Assembly (NCBI GenBank): GCA_910586965.1
Contig: CAJUMF010000006.1
Coordinates: forward strand, 78,006-142,005
Reading direction: 5' to 3'
DNA length: 64,000 bases
Origin: an uncultured Dorea sp.
GTDB taxonomy: Bacteria; Bacillota; Clostridia; Lachnospirales; Lachnospiraceae
Part shown: piece after piece, positions 17,186-26,210 of the stretch
Layout of the letters: every line of letters begins with the position of its first letter
Numbering within the stretch: position 1 is the stretch's first letter
Notes under the pieces: model-generated
Seen by the model: only the letters and a program-made list of their open reading frames with translations
The model's database searches: none
Told to the model about the DNA's origin: nothing
Translations under genes and position numbers: made by a program

Positions 17186-18883
17186 ATGAAGAAACCACTG
17201 CCGATAGGTGTTGATAATTTTGAAAAAATAATCAAAGATGGTTATGCCTATATAGATAAAACTATGTTTATCAAAGAATTATTGGATTTAAAGGGAGAAG
17301 TAAATCTGTTTACACGTCCAAGAAGGTTTGGCAAGACTTTGACCTTAAGTATGCTCCGATATTTTTTTGAAGATACGGGAGATTCCGGGAAAAATGAGGA
17401 GAATAAAACGCTTTTTCAAGGATTAAAGATTATGGGGCATGGCGAAAAATATACGGGACATATGGGAAATTACCCGGTTATTAATCTGACGCTTAAATCA
17501 GCAAAGCAGCCCACTTTTGAATCCGCGTATGGTAAGATGAAAAGAGCCATTGCAGATGAATTCCAGAGGCATCAGTATATATTAGCGAATGAAAGAATGA
17601 ATGAAGAGGATAAGAGGCTCTTCCAGAAAATTGCTGCCCGGAAGGCAGAATATGATGATTATTCCGGAGCGTTAGAATTTTTATGCAAGTGTCTTTACGA
17701 GGCGACGGATAAAAAGACGGTCATCCTGATAGATGAATATGATGTACCCCTTGAGAACGCACATTTCAGAGGATTCTATGAGGAAATGGTGGATTTCATA
17801 CGCTCTTTGTTTGAGTCCGCGCTGAAAACGAATAATTATCTGCAATTTGCCGCCATAACCGGGTGTTTGAGGATTTCAAAGGAGAGTATATTTACGGGGT
17901 TAAATCATCTGAATATTATATCTGTTCTTGATAAAAGATATAGCGAGCATTTTGGTTTTACAGAGCAGGAAGTTATCCGGATGATGTCCTATTATGAAGT
18001 GGAAAACCGTTTTTCGACAATGAAAGAATGGTATGACGGATATTTATTTGGAGATACGGAGGTTTATAATCCATGGAGCGTGATTAAGTTTTTATATGAC
18101 CTATATTCAGATGTGAATGCATTTCCGCATCCTTATTGGATCAATACCAGTTCCAATGATATTATAAAAGACTTGATTGTCAGAGCAGACCGGGAGACTA
18201 AGGGTCAGATTGAAACACTATTAGAAGGAGGAACCTTAGATATACAGGTACACGAGGAAGTTACTTATGGAGATATGCATAGTAGTGGGGAGAATTTGTG
18301 GAATTTCCTCTATTTTACAGGATATCTGACAAAGGAGAAAGAGTATTTTAAGGAGTCTTCTGTCTTTTTGCGTGTGCGGATTCCCAATATAGAAGTAAAA
18401 ACAATTTATCAGAATACAATTTTGAGTTGGTTGAAAACTATGATAAAGAAAGAGGATTTCCGGGATTTGTACCGTGCGATGGAGAAAGGAAATGCCCAAA
18501 AGATGACAGATATATTAAACGGTCAGCTTTTTCGTACCATTAGTTTCTATGATAGTGTGGAAAACTTTTATCACGGTTTCCTGACAGGAATATTGAGCCA
18601 GAGCGAGAATTATTTGGTGAAATCCAACCGTGAATCAGGGAATGGACGTTCTGACATTATGGTGAAGAGCCCTTCGCTGCGGGGAAGATCGTTCATTTTA
18701 GAATTGAAGGTATCCGATTCGATTCATAATTTGGAAGATGATGCAGAGAAAGCGCTGCAGCAGATATATGATAAGAAGTATATGGAAGAACTACTTTCGG
18801 AAGGGTATCGAAAGATTGACTGTTATGGAATATCATTTTTCCGAAAGGATTGTGAGGTAAGGTTTGGGGAAGGACGTAAGTAA
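17186..18883 (+). CDS. AAA-ATPase-like / PD-(D/E)XK nuclease-superfamily protein
   Basis: This is a 565-aa cytoplasmic protein with an N-terminal AAA-ATPase_like domain (PF09820-type) and a C-terminal PDDEXK_9 domain. The N-terminus reads PLPIGVDNFEKIIKDGYAYIDKT. The nucleotide loop is RPRRFGKTLTLSM, Walker B is TVILIDEYDVPLE, and AAITGCLRISKESIFTGLNH is the family sensor region. The nuclease-like motif is GRSDIMV followed by FILELKV (D...ExK). ATG 17186 follows GGAGGGATAGTG; the frame is open further up without a good start. This family is multicopy in gut Clostridia and Bacteroidetes and sits with defence debris here, but its function is unproven. Confidence 0.85.
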   Translation: MKKPLPIGVDNFEKIIKDGYAYIDKTMFIKELLDLKGEVNLFTRPRRFGKTLTLSMLRYFFEDTGDSGKNEENKTLFQGLKIMGHGEKYTGHMGNYPVINLTLKSAKQPTFESAYGKMKRAIADEFQRHQYILANERMNEEDKRLFQKIAARKAEYDDYSGALEFLCKCLYEATDKKTVILIDEYDVPLENAHFRGFYEEMVDFIRSLFESALKTNNYLQFAAITGCLRISKESIFTGLNHLNIISVLDKRYSEHFGFTEQEVIRMMSYYEVENRFSTMKEWYDGYLFGDTEVYNPWSVIKFLYDLYSDVNAFPHPYWINTSSNDIIKDLIVRADRETKGQIETLLEGGTLDIQVHEEVTYGDMHSSGENLWNFLYFTGYLTKEKEYFKESSVFLRVRIPNIEVKTIYQNTILSWLKTMIKKEDFRDLYRAMEKGNAQKMTDILNGQLFRTISFYDSVENFYHGFLTGILSQSENYLVKSNRESGNGRSDIMVKSPSLRGRSFILELKVSDSIHNLEDDAEKALQQIYDKKYMEELLSEGYRKIDCYGISFFRKDCEVRFGEGRK

Positions 18884-18930
18884 TTTCAATTAAAATTTTT
18901 AATAAGGCAAATGATATTATGGAGGTCGGT

Positions 18931-20187
18931 ATGGAGCAGCTATTTATAACAAATCTGACAATTGAGAAGGTCAGGCATTTAAGGAATATCAGTATTCCAT
19001 TGTCTGAGAATAGGATAAAGCATTTGATTCTGACGGGAAAAAATGGGAGTGGGAAGACGAGTATAGCGGAGGCATTATCAGGTTATCTGAATAATGTATT
19101 TACAGATCAATATTTTGAAGACAAAGAAAGCTGGTTGGAGAATGACAGAAATAGATGGTCTGCTGCTGTCAAGAGAAAAAAAAGAGAGAGTGAAGTATTA
19201 AAACTAGAAAAAAAAGTTTATGAGAGTGAAGAAGAATTAAAATTCAGCAGAAGGGGGTTAAAAGTAAGCTTTAATCACAAAACAGGCAGTATTTTCGCGC
19301 TGAAAGAAAAATACCACTTTATATTAGCCTACTATCAGGCGGACAGAATATTTAAAGCGGAACAGCCCCGGCATGTAGAAAAAGTCCAGTTAAAAGACAG
19401 ATACGGACTAAAAGAATTCCCGCGGGATGAATTTGTGAAATATTTGCTGGACTTGAAGATGACAGAGGCGTTGGCGAGAAATAATAATAAGACAGAAAAA
19501 GCGGACGAAATCAGGCTGTGGTTTGAACAGCTTGAAGGACTTCTGAAACGGATATTTGCAGATGAATCTGTACATCTGGAATTTGATGAAGATACATTTG
19601 AATTTCATATCATTCAGGAGGGGAAGGAGCCGTTTGATTTTAACACGCTGTCCAGTGGGTATCAGGCAGTGCTGGATATTGTGCTGGATATTATCATGCG
19701 TATGCAGAATCAGACAAAGCGTTCATTTGACTTTAAATTGCCGGGAATTGTGTTGATTGATGAGATTGAGACGCATCTTCATCTGGAACTGCAGAAAAAT
19801 ATTATGCCGCTTTTGACGACGATATTTCCGAATATCCAATTTATAGTAACAACACATTCGCCTTTTATACTGAATAGCTTGCAGGATGTTGTGATCTATG
19901 ACCTTGAGAACAGACTGCTGGTAGAAGATGGTCTGGATGATGTGCCGTATGACGGTATTGTAGAGGGATATTTTGGCGCAGATAAGCTGTCAAATATGTT
20001 AAAGGAGAAGTTTGAACAATATAGAACCCTTGTGAAAAAGGAGAGACTTTCTGATGATGAGATAGGGGAAATCGCTGAGTTGGAGCTATATCTGGATGAG
20101 ATACCGGATTATCTTGCCATCGGGATAGCGACAGAGTACCAGAGATTAAAGTTGGATTTTATGAATCGGGAGGACATAGATGGTTAA
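18931..20187 (+). CDS. SMC/OLD-type ATPase, PtuA-like component of a Septu-type defence pair
   Basis: This is an ABC-fold ATPase with Walker A TGKNGSGKTSIAEAL (residues 35-49), a Lys/Glu-rich coiled segment near 85-120, signature-like NTLSSGYQAVLDI, Walker B GIVLIDEIETHLHLELQ and H-switch FIVTTHSPFILNS. It is followed with an 8-bp overlap by an HNH nuclease gene. This ATPase plus HNH layout matches Septu (PtuA/PtuB), which also acts as effector of some retrons. ATG 18931 has GGAGG 5 nt upstream; ATG 18919 is an alternative four codons earlier. No reverse transcriptase is next to it. Confidence 0.82.
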   Translation: MEQLFITNLTIEKVRHLRNISIPLSENRIKHLILTGKNGSGKTSIAEALSGYLNNVFTDQYFEDKESWLENDRNRWSAAVKRKKRESEVLKLEKKVYESEEELKFSRRGLKVSFNHKTGSIFALKEKYHFILAYYQADRIFKAEQPRHVEKVQLKDRYGLKEFPRDEFVKYLLDLKMTEALARNNNKTEKADEIRLWFEQLEGLLKRIFADESVHLEFDEDTFEFHIIQEGKEPFDFNTLSSGYQAVLDIVLDIIMRMQNQTKRSFDFKLPGIVLIDEIETHLHLELQKNIMPLLTTIFPNIQFIVTTHSPFILNSLQDVVIYDLENRLLVEDGLDDVPYDGIVEGYFGADKLSNMLKEKFEQYRTLVKKERLSDDEIGEIAELELYLDEIPDYLAIGIATEYQRLKLDFMNREDIDG

Positions 20188-20848
20188 AGTGGAACGTTCC
20201 TTTCCGGCTCCTGAATCATTGGCAGAAGAGGCAAAGAAGTCGGCAGGAAGATACGATAAGCCGGATGTGATTAAGCGGTTAAAAGATGATTTCCACAATA
20301 AATGCTACATTTGCGAGATGAAGGAATTGCAGGATCCCAATGTAGAGCATCTACTGCCGCATAAAAACGGGAAGTATCCGGAGAGAAAATATGATTGGGA
20401 AAATCTCTTCTGGTCATGCAGTCATTGCAATGGGGTTAAAAATAATGGTAAGTATGATGAGGGGATTATAGACTGTTGCAAGCAAGACCCGGAAGAATGC
20501 TTGAATTTTAAATTGCGGAATGACAATGTGGTTGTAGAAGTCAAAAATAAAGAGGATGACTTGCAAGAGAGGACAGCTTTGCTTGTCGTAGAAACATTTT
20601 CTTTGAAAAATACAGGTATGAGAACTTACACAAGCGATGAAAGGCTAAAGCTATTGCAAAGAGAGATGAATCTTTTATATAAACAGCTTGAAAAGATACA
20701 TAAGAATCCGGAATCAAAGGTGGCGGTGCGGACGGCTTACAGTCTGCTAAGAAGGGAGTCTGCATTTGCGGCATTTAAAAGATGTTATGTGCGTGAACAT
20801 GCGGCGGAGTATCCGCAGTTACAGGAGTATGTGGCCTTGGATACATAG
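20180..20848 (+). CDS. HNH endonuclease, PtuB-like component of a Septu-type defence pair
   Basis: This is a 222-aa HNH nuclease with zinc knuckles CYIC (Cys42, Cys45) and CSHC (Cys80, Cys83). The catalytic stretch has EHLLPHK (His57) and WENLFWSC (Asn75), with the closing CNGVKNN. This is the layout of PtuB/TIGR02646-type nucleases found with ATPases. The start overlaps the ATPase gene by 8 bp and GGGAGG precedes it, so the two proteins are co-expressed. The predicted role is cutting nucleic acid in infected cells under control of the ATPase; this follows from family knowledge and is not shown here. Confidence 0.85.
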   Translation: MVKVERSFPAPESLAEEAKKSAGRYDKPDVIKRLKDDFHNKCYICEMKELQDPNVEHLLPHKNGKYPERKYDWENLFWSCSHCNGVKNNGKYDEGIIDCCKQDPEECLNFKLRNDNVVVEVKNKEDDLQERTALLVVETFSLKNTGMRTYTSDERLKLLQREMNLLYKQLEKIHKNPESKVAVRTAYSLLRRESAFAAFKRCYVREHAAEYPQLQEYVALDT

Positions 20849-20876
20849 ATGAAATATTGAACAGAGGTGAAAATGA

Positions 20877-21155
20877 ATGGCGATTAAATCAATAAAAGTT
20901 CTGAATGTCATGGCGTTTCAGCGTCAATGGCGTAAAAATAATGAAGATTTCAATACTTGTAATGTAAACGAAAGAGACATGTTTAATGACGCATTCAGCC
21001 TTCAGTTCTGCGATAGCATAAATATATTGATCGGTGAAAACGGTGTGGGAAAAACTACAATACTTAAAATGCTCTATGCCGCAACGCAGTGGTCGAATCA
21101 GACGAATGACGCTGGGAAAAGAAAACGAAAAATTATTATAAAGGAGGAGTTCTGA
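20877..21155 (+). pseudogene. Truncated AAA ATPase, N-terminal fragment
   Basis: The first 80 codons read as the start of an ABC/AAA ATPase, with KSIKVLNVMAFQ, then INILIGENGVGKTTILKMLY (Walker A at 53-61). Similarity then ends in a Lys-rich tail, GKRKRKIIIKEEF, whose codons include the ribosome site AAGGAGGAG of the next gene. Signature, Walker B and H-switch are all missing, so it cannot be an active ATPase. It is best explained as the 5' end of another defence ATPase cut off by a deletion. The break near 21100-21130 marks the right edge of the AT-rich island. Confidence 0.72.
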
Positions 21156-21156
21156 C

Positions 21157-22305
21157 ATGAATTATCGTGATTTAGGCAACACCGGACTTAGGGTAAGTGA
21201 AATCGGCATGGGCTGCGAGGGCTTTGCCGGAGACGATTACAGGAATGCCAGGCGTTTCCTCGACATTGCGGAGGAAACGGGCGTCAATTATTTTGACCTC
21301 TACACTTCCGACCCGGAAGTGCGGAAAAGTGTCGGGGAGGCGCTTGAGGGCAGGAGGGAGAAGTTCATCATCCAGTCTCATATCTGCTCTGTCTGGAAGG
21401 ACGGGCAGTACAAGCGCTCACGGGAAATCGGAGAGGTGAGGGAGGCTTTTGAGGACAGCCTGTCTTTTTTGAAGACGGATTATATTGATGTTGGGATGAT
21501 TCATTATGTGGATTCTATGGAGGATTGGAAGACGATTGCAAAGGGCCCGGTTCTTTCCTATGTGAAGGAGCTTAAAAGTTCAGGGAAAATCCGGCATATC
21601 GGGCTAAGCAGCCACAATCCGCGGGTTGCCCTTGCGGCGGTGGAAAGCGGATACATAGAAGTGCTGATGTTCAGCGTGAACCCGTGTTACGACCTTCAGC
21701 CTGCCAGTGAGGATGTGGAGGATTTGTGGCGGGATGAGAATTATGCGGCTCGCCTGGTGAACATGGATCCGGAGCGTCAGAGGCTATATGAGACTTGCCA
21801 GCGGCTGGGCGTTGGGATTACGGTTATGAAAGCGTTCGGCGGCGGAGACCTTCTGGACGCGGCAATGTCTCCGGCGGGGAAAGCGCTGACGGCAAACCAG
21901 TGCCTCCATTATGCCCTGACCCGACCGGCAGTGGCGACGGTTCTTTCCGGAGCGCGCACGGCAGAGGAGCTTGAGAGCAGCATTTCCTATGAGGAGGCGT
22001 CTGACGAGGAGAAGGATTATGCGCCTGCTTTTGCGGCGTTTCCGAATATTAGCTGGAAGGGGCATTGCATGTACTGCAGCCACTGTGCGCCGTGTCCGAA
22101 GAAGATTGATGTTGCGTCGGTCACGAAGTTTCTGAATCTGGCGAAGGCGCAGGGCGGGGTTCCGGAGACGGTGAGGGAGCATTATGAGGTGCTTTCACAT
22201 CATGCAGGCGAGTGCATCCAGTGCGGAGCCTGTGAGACGAGATGTCCGTTTGAGGTTTCCATTATGGAAAATATGAAGGCGGCGGCAGAGGTTTTCGGGA
22301 AGTAA
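21157..22305 (+). CDS. Aldo/keto reductase with C-terminal 4Fe-4S domain
   Basis: This is an NAD(P)-dependent oxidoreductase of the ferredoxin-fused aldo/keto reductase group (382 aa). The barrel starts YRDLGNTGLRVSEIGMGCEG. IGLSSHNPRVALAA and VLSGARTAEEL are the cofactor-binding region. The strand that usually carries the catalytic Lys reads FIIQSHI, so that Lys appears to be replaced; His is present in GMIHYVD. Two cysteine clusters follow: GHCMYCSHCAPCPKKID and CIQCGACETRCPFEV, enough for two iron-sulfur clusters. RBS AAGGAGGAG lies in the tail of the upstream fragment. The GC-rich codon use resembles 9.5-14.7 kb, not the island between. The substrate is unknown. Confidence 0.9.
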   Translation: MNYRDLGNTGLRVSEIGMGCEGFAGDDYRNARRFLDIAEETGVNYFDLYTSDPEVRKSVGEALEGRREKFIIQSHICSVWKDGQYKRSREIGEVREAFEDSLSFLKTDYIDVGMIHYVDSMEDWKTIAKGPVLSYVKELKSSGKIRHIGLSSHNPRVALAAVESGYIEVLMFSVNPCYDLQPASEDVEDLWRDENYAARLVNMDPERQRLYETCQRLGVGITVMKAFGGGDLLDAAMSPAGKALTANQCLHYALTRPAVATVLSGARTAEELESSISYEEASDEEKDYAPAFAAFPNISWKGHCMYCSHCAPCPKKIDVASVTKFLNLAKAQGGVPETVREHYEVLSHHAGECIQCGACETRCPFEVSIMENMKAAAEVFGK

Positions 22306-22354
22306 AAACGAAGCGGCGTTATAATGAGCTGTGCGGAGACAGAAAGGATAAAAA

Positions 22355-24946
22355 ATGGCAGTAATAGGTAATCAAAGGATGCATTTAAGTTTCCTCTTCA
22401 CGCCGGAAGGTTTTCAGCCGGATATATTACAGAAAGAGGAAGAAACTAAAAAGTGGACAGGAGAAACAGCATACCGATTACTTTACCAGTTCGGACTGGA
22501 GGGTAAACCAGAGGATACGACTGCTTCCGCAGGCTTTTTATATCAAGTAGCAGCCACCTTTTTTACACGGCTTACTGATTTGCCGGAGCTTGAGCTTGTG
22601 CGGGAGAATGCCGAAGTATCTTTAAGCGATGAAGCGGTCGAGGAGCTTTTGGCAGCAGTTCCCTTTGTGATTGGCGCGGAATATGTGACAAAGGGATGGA
22701 TTAGAAACGTATTTTCAAAGCTTAATGATATTTTCGCGGAGGAGATTGCCGGTTATGATGGTACGGTTGAGATGTATCTTACGGAGAAAAATCAGAAGCT
22801 TCATGTGCCGGAACGAGTTTTTTTCCATTTGGTAGAAAATAAAGATGCAGAGTTTCCTTTTGCCTTTTTGGCAACTTACGCTACCAAGGGTGAGGAAGGA
22901 AAGGTAAGGCACGTGCCGTTAAAGTATGCTCTGACAGAATATAAGAATGAGAGAGAAAAGCTCCTGGCTCTTCTGGCTTGTCTGAACCGTGCGGCGGAGG
23001 TGTCAGAGCTGATTAGCGGGTTTATGGAGAGCGGGGAGTTGTTCCATCCGTTGAAATTAACATCAGAGGAAGCTTATACATTTTTAAAGCAGATAGAAGA
23101 GATTGAGAACACAGGGATTCTATGCCGGATTCCTAATTGGTGGAGAAAAAGGGCGGCTGCGGTTTCTATGTCTGTAAGTCTTGGAGATGAGAGACCTACT
23201 ATGTTGGGATTTGATGCCCTGATATCCATGAAGCCGAAGCTTGAGGTGGATGGTGTGGAGCTGACACCGAAAGATATCCGCAAGCTCCTGGCGCAGACAG
23301 AGGGTCTTGCTTTCTTAAAGGGCAAATGGGTGGAAGTGGATCATGAAAGACTTAGAAAACTTCTGGAAGAGATGGATGAAAAGAGCGGAGAGATAACACT
23401 GATGGAAGCGCTCCGGATGGAGATGGGAACGGAGCCTGTAGATGTGGGGGCGATGGTAAGCAATGGGAAATGGTTATCTGAACTCTTGCGGGACTTGCGG
23501 CGTCCGGAGAAGATACGGAAAGCAGCGGTTCCCAGCACGATTCACGCCAATCTTCGTCCTTATCAGAAAAATGGGTATGCGTGGCTTAACTATATGGACA
23601 AACTGGGATTTGGCGCATGTCTTGCTGATGATATGGGTCTTGGAAAGACTTTGCAGGTGCTGACTTACCTTGAAAAGCTCAGAAAGCGGGAGAAAGGGTC
23701 GCGCGTTCTCCTCGTTGTCCCAGCATCTTTGCTTGGAAACTGGCAGAGAGAGGCAGAAAAATTTGCACCAAAGTTAGATTTGCTGATACTTCACGGCAGA
23801 AGCGGGCCGGTCTTAGGGAAAATGGCGTCAGAAGAATCTGCATTTTTAAACATTACGACTTATGGTATGATACCGAGAATTAAAGAGCTTAAAGAGATCA
23901 ACTGGACATGTATTATACTGGACGAGGCGCAGGCGATCAAGAATCCGGCGACAAAACAGACAAAGGAGATTAAAAAACTTTCCGGAAGAATGCGGATTGC
24001 CATGACGGGTACGCCGATTGAAAATGATTTGACAAATCTCTGGTCTTTGTTTGATTTTCTGAATAAAGGGCTTATGGGGACGTCGGCAGAGTTCGGGCAG
24101 TTTACGAAACGGCTCAGAGAACATCCGGAAAAATATGCCCAGTTAAAATCCATGGTAGCGCCTTTCATGCTGCGGCGTGTCAAGACAGATAAAAGTATTA
24201 TTGCGGATTTGCCGGAGAAGCTTGAGACTATTGATTACGCTGCTCTTTCCAAAAAACAGGTTGTGCTGTACCGGAAGACGGTAGAGGAGATGGAGGAGAG
24301 AATCCTGAATTCTGAAGGAATCGAGCGGCGCGGCGTGGTGTTGGCTACAATCATCAAGCTTAAACAGATCTGTAATCATCCTGACCAATATCTGGGACAG
24401 GAGACATTTTCGGGGGACGACAGCGGAAAATTTGCTTTACTTAAAAGCATCTGCGAGACAATCTACGAAAAACGGGAACGGGTACTGGTATTCACTCAAT
24501 TCCGGGAGATTACGGAACATCTGGCACAGTTTTTAAAAGAAATCTTTCACGCTGACGGTTACGTGCTGCATGGCGGGACACCGGTCAGCAAAAGGTCAAA
24601 GATTGTGGAGGCATTTCAAGGGGATATGTATGTTCCCTTTATTGTGCTGTCTGTGAAAGCAGGAGGAACGGGGCTTAACCTTACGAAAGCAAACCATGTT
24701 ATCCATTTTGACCGCTGGTGGAATCCGGCAGTGGAAAATCAGGCTACAGACCGTGCGTTCCGTATCGGTCAGACGAAAAATGTTATGGTGCATAAGCTGG
24801 TCTGCCAGAAGACGATTGAAGAAAAGATAGACACGATTATCGAATCCAAGAAGGAGCTGGCGGAAAATGTCATCGGCTCCGGCGGAGAAAAATGGATTAC
24901 AGAGCTAGATAATCAAGCTTTGATGAATCTTTTGCGTCTGGGATAG
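22355..24946 (+). CDS. SNF2-family DEAD/DEAH helicase (YwqA-like)
   Basis: This is an 863-aa SNF2 ATPase. The N-terminal third is a poorly conserved accessory region. An SNF2_assoc-type segment follows (MLGFDALISMKPKLEVDG ... LAFLKGKWVEVD). The helicase core has motif I LADDMGLGKTLQVL, motif II ILDEAQAIKN, motif III AMTGTPIEN, and motif VI QATDRAFRIGQTK. It presumably remodels protein-DNA complexes or translocates on DNA. ATG 22355 follows AAAGGAT. A SWIM zinc-finger gene lies 37 bp downstream, the same pairing as ywqA-ywqB in Bacillus subtilis, so the two probably work together. Confidence 0.92.
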   Translation: MAVIGNQRMHLSFLFTPEGFQPDILQKEEETKKWTGETAYRLLYQFGLEGKPEDTTASAGFLYQVAATFFTRLTDLPELELVRENAEVSLSDEAVEELLAAVPFVIGAEYVTKGWIRNVFSKLNDIFAEEIAGYDGTVEMYLTEKNQKLHVPERVFFHLVENKDAEFPFAFLATYATKGEEGKVRHVPLKYALTEYKNEREKLLALLACLNRAAEVSELISGFMESGELFHPLKLTSEEAYTFLKQIEEIENTGILCRIPNWWRKRAAAVSMSVSLGDERPTMLGFDALISMKPKLEVDGVELTPKDIRKLLAQTEGLAFLKGKWVEVDHERLRKLLEEMDEKSGEITLMEALRMEMGTEPVDVGAMVSNGKWLSELLRDLRRPEKIRKAAVPSTIHANLRPYQKNGYAWLNYMDKLGFGACLADDMGLGKTLQVLTYLEKLRKREKGSRVLLVVPASLLGNWQREAEKFAPKLDLLILHGRSGPVLGKMASEESAFLNITTYGMIPRIKELKEINWTCIILDEAQAIKNPATKQTKEIKKLSGRMRIAMTGTPIENDLTNLWSLFDFLNKGLMGTSAEFGQFTKRLREHPEKYAQLKSMVAPFMLRRVKTDKSIIADLPEKLETIDYAALSKKQVVLYRKTVEEMEERILNSEGIERRGVVLATIIKLKQICNHPDQYLGQETFSGDDSGKFALLKSICETIYEKRERVLVFTQFREITEHLAQFLKEIFHADGYVLHGGTPVSKRSKIVEAFQGDMYVPFIVLSVKAGGTGLNLTKANHVIHFDRWWNPAVENQATDRAFRIGQTKNVMVHKLVCQKTIEEKIDTIIESKKELAENVIGSGGEKWITELDNQALMNLLRLG

Positions 24947-24983
24947 TGCTTTAGGTGTACGTAAGTGAAAGGAGAAAGCCGTC

Positions 24984-25712
24984 ATGAGCAGAAATTATTG
25001 GAGTGATTTCCCGCAGTATAGCCAGCCGGATGTGTCAGAGCTGCGGAAGAAATCAGAAGCGACAAAGAAAAAGGAAAGAGAAAAGGGAAAGGTCTTAGAG
25101 CCAGTTGTTATAAAGGGAAGGTCGATAACAAATAACTGGTGGGGCAATGCATGGTGTGAAAATTTGGAAAGATATGCGGACTATGAAAGCAGGCTGGGCC
25201 GGGGAAAGCGTTATGTCCGTACTGGTTCTGTTGTAGACCTTAAGATAAAGAAAGGGAAGATACTGGCAAGGGTGCAGGGAACGCGCAAGACGCCTTATAA
25301 GGTTGAGATAAGGATCAGTCCATTGTCGGAGGAAAAGTGTCAGGCGATCATAAAAAGATGCGGGAGAAAGCTTGACAACCTGGAAAAACTTTTGACCGGA
25401 GATTTTCCGGAGCAGATGAGCGAGTTATTCCAGGGGAAAGACGGACTTTTTCCTGCCCCGAGGGAAATTAGCTTTAGCTGTAGCTGCCCCGATTGGGCGC
25501 TCATGTGTAAGCATGTGGCGGCCGCCCTTTACGGTGTAGGAGCGCGCCTTGATGAAAATCCGCTTTTGTTTTTTGAGCTTAGAGGGATCGACGTGGGTCA
25601 TTTCATCGATGTGACTTTGGCGAATAAAGTGGAGGCAATGCTTGCGAACGCAGGGAATGTAAGCAGCAGGATGATGGATGATTCAGCGGAGAGATTGTTT
25701 GGGGTGTTGTAA
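24984..25712 (+). CDS. SWIM zinc-finger protein (YwqB-like)
   Basis: This is a 242-aa protein with a SWIM motif CxCx(n)CxH, seen as FSCSCPDWALMCKHVAAALYG near residues 164-184. The N-terminal part has NNWWGNAWCENLERYADYESR and GRGKRYVRTGSVVDL, which are typical for partners of bacterial SNF2 helicases. The gene follows the helicase gene with AAAGGAG as ribosome site, and the pair ends at a strong terminator. Its role is probably DNA or protein binding for the helicase; the process served is unknown. Confidence 0.9.
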   Translation: MSRNYWSDFPQYSQPDVSELRKKSEATKKKEREKGKVLEPVVIKGRSITNNWWGNAWCENLERYADYESRLGRGKRYVRTGSVVDLKIKKGKILARVQGTRKTPYKVEIRISPLSEEKCQAIIKRCGRKLDNLEKLLTGDFPEQMSELFQGKDGLFPAPREISFSCSCPDWALMCKHVAAALYGVGARLDENPLLFFELRGIDVGHFIDVTLANKVEAMLANAGNVSSRMMDDSAERLFGVL

Positions 25713-25735
25713 AAAGAAATATTATATAGATGAAG

Positions 25736-25776
25736 AGCAGGGTATCGAAAAAGATATCCTGCTTTTTAGTTTTTTT
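25736..25776 (+). terminator. Intrinsic terminator after the SNF2-SWIM pair
   Basis: An 11-bp stem with one G-T pair (25736-25746 with 25753-25763) around loop GAAAAA is followed by a long T-rich tract. It insulates the surface-protein island downstream. Confidence 0.88.
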
Positions 25777-25797
25777 GACAATAGAGTGTGTCGGAGA

Positions 25798-25834
25798 TTG
25801 ACAAAAAAGTAGGGGGGGGGGGGGGGGGTTTAAT
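25798..25834 (+). promoter_or_regulatory. Promoter with a 17-G tract as spacer, candidate phase-variable switch
   Basis: A consensus -35 box TTGACA (25798-25803) and a -10-like TTTAAT (25829-25834) flank a 25-nt spacer made of eight bases plus 17 consecutive G (25812-25828). An optimal 17-bp spacer would need nine G. Gain or loss of G by slipped-strand mispairing would therefore change promoter strength. In the present length the promoter should be weak. The first gene downstream is a broken secreted-protein gene, followed by intact surface proteins on the same strand. A second TTGACA at 25775-25780 has no matching -10. Confidence 0.6.
25812..25828. repeat. Homopolymeric G tract, 17 nt
   Basis: Seventeen uninterrupted G form the longest G homopolymer noticed in the window, in otherwise AT-rich intergenic DNA. 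It sits between promoter boxes. Exact length is uncertain because such tracts are hard to sequence and may be mixed in the population. Confidence 0.9.
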
Positions 25835-25893
25835 GGGAAGTAAATATATAGGATGTTCGTGAAGAGGTAAATTGAACAGAAAGGGAAGAGGAT

Positions 25894-26165
25894 ATGAAGA
25901 GAAAGATTATTAGTATTATGTTGGCAGTAAGTCTCATTGCAGGAACGCGGGATTTGCTGGTATTGGCTCAGGATGTTTTGCTAAAGAACACAGAGGAGAT
26001 TGAAGTGTCAGAAAAACAAGAAATACAGTACAAGGAACAGAGGGAGAACATTCTGGAATAACAGGGGATTTGACTTGGAGAATTAACAATCAAGGCCACA
26101 TGGTAATAGAGGGAGATGGAGAATTGCTATTCTACATGGTCGAAGGTGAGAAAAGTGAAAGTAAC
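25894..26165 (+). pseudogene. Collapsed secreted surface-protein gene
   Basis: It starts with a good ribosome site and a signal peptide, MKRKIISIMLAVSLIAGTRD, closely like those of the intact genes at 26211 and 28965. The frame ends after 55 codons at 26061. In a shifted frame the sequence then reads SGITGDLTWRINNQGHMVIE, a common Firmicutes surface-protein repeat start. A further shift gives YSTWSKVRKVKV at about 26124-26160, matching the last residues of the FN3 domain of the next gene. The gene therefore seems reduced by deletion and frameshifts to its ends. No intact product longer than the 55-aa peptide is expected. Confidence 0.65.
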
Positions 26166-26210
26166 TATTATTATATGCAACCAAGTAAAAACATGAAAAG
26201 GAGAAGAGGG

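Noticed and set aside
25812..25828. G tract as a sequencing artefact
   Set aside because: It lies inside an otherwise normal contig and fits precisely between promoter boxes. The length remains uncertain but the tract is probably real.
26070..26210. Longer N-terminus for the FN3 protein
   Set aside because: The upstream codons belong to the preceding pseudogene. The signal peptide and ribosome site fix the start at 26211.
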